From: Amorphochlora amoebiformis
Lineage: Eukaryota > Cercozoa > Chlorarachniophyceae
Length of the DNA stretch: 64,000 nucleotides
Reading direction: 5' to 3'
NCBI GenBank assembly: GCA_054601695.1
Contig: BAAHQB010000210.1
Location: 1-64,000 of the forward strand
In this document: piece by piece, positions 63,610-64,000 of the stretch
Layout of the letters: every line of letters starts with the position of its first letter
Position numbering within the stretch: position 1 is the first letter of the stretch
Translations under genes and position numbers: made by a program
The notes under the pieces: model-generated
The model's input: the letters and a program-made list of their open reading frames with translations, nothing else
Told to the model about the DNA's origin: nothing
Databases searched by the model: none

Positions 63610-64000
<391 letters not shown>

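Overview
The window is nuclear DNA from a microbial eukaryote, probably a free-living protist or alga. Genes are cut into many short exons with GT-AG introns. The set includes a fused NADH-type glutamate synthase and chorismate synthase (amino-acid prototrophy) plus a COMM-domain protein, a family known from animals and many protists. There are several islands of TTAGGG-type repeat. I cannot name the lineage from sequence alone. About half of the window is (AT)n microsatellite, which fills most introns and spacers.

I could rebuild six genes by joining short islands of unique sequence with matching splice phase. They are: a Ppx/GppA-type phosphatase (minus, 5' end only, 65-309); a TauD/TfdA-type 2-oxoglutarate Fe(II) dioxygenase (plus, 526-13791, 16 exons, 389 aa); a COMM-domain protein (minus, 15541-21453, 8 exons, 190 aa); a probable mitochondrial protein with a Tim44-like C-terminal domain (minus, 24193-34033, 9 exons, 328 aa, function tentative); NADH-dependent glutamate synthase, GltB and GltD fused (plus, 34477-50667, 25 exons, 2159 aa); and the C-terminal part of chorismate synthase (minus, 59139-63430, N-terminus beyond the right edge). 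Two pairs are divergent across short spacers: phosphatase/dioxygenase, and Tim44-like/GOGAT. The 50.7-59.1 kb stretch holds minisatellites, a duplicated module that may encode membrane protein, and a dispersed repeat pair, but no gene I can name.

The most striking feature is that many exons are accompanied, inside the neighbouring AT-rich introns, by decayed partial copies of themselves. Copies upstream of an exon carry its 5' edge with the acceptor. Copies downstream carry its 3' edge with the donor. In two places a short exon edge has become an array of roughly 13 to 17 units. This pattern recurs in five of the six genes and looks like intron growth by tandem duplication across exon-intron junctions, coupled to (AT)n expansion. 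Telomere-type repeat islands, in both orientations, also sit inside introns. All of this was read by eye; RNA evidence is needed to confirm splice sites, and assembly error in the repeats cannot be excluded.
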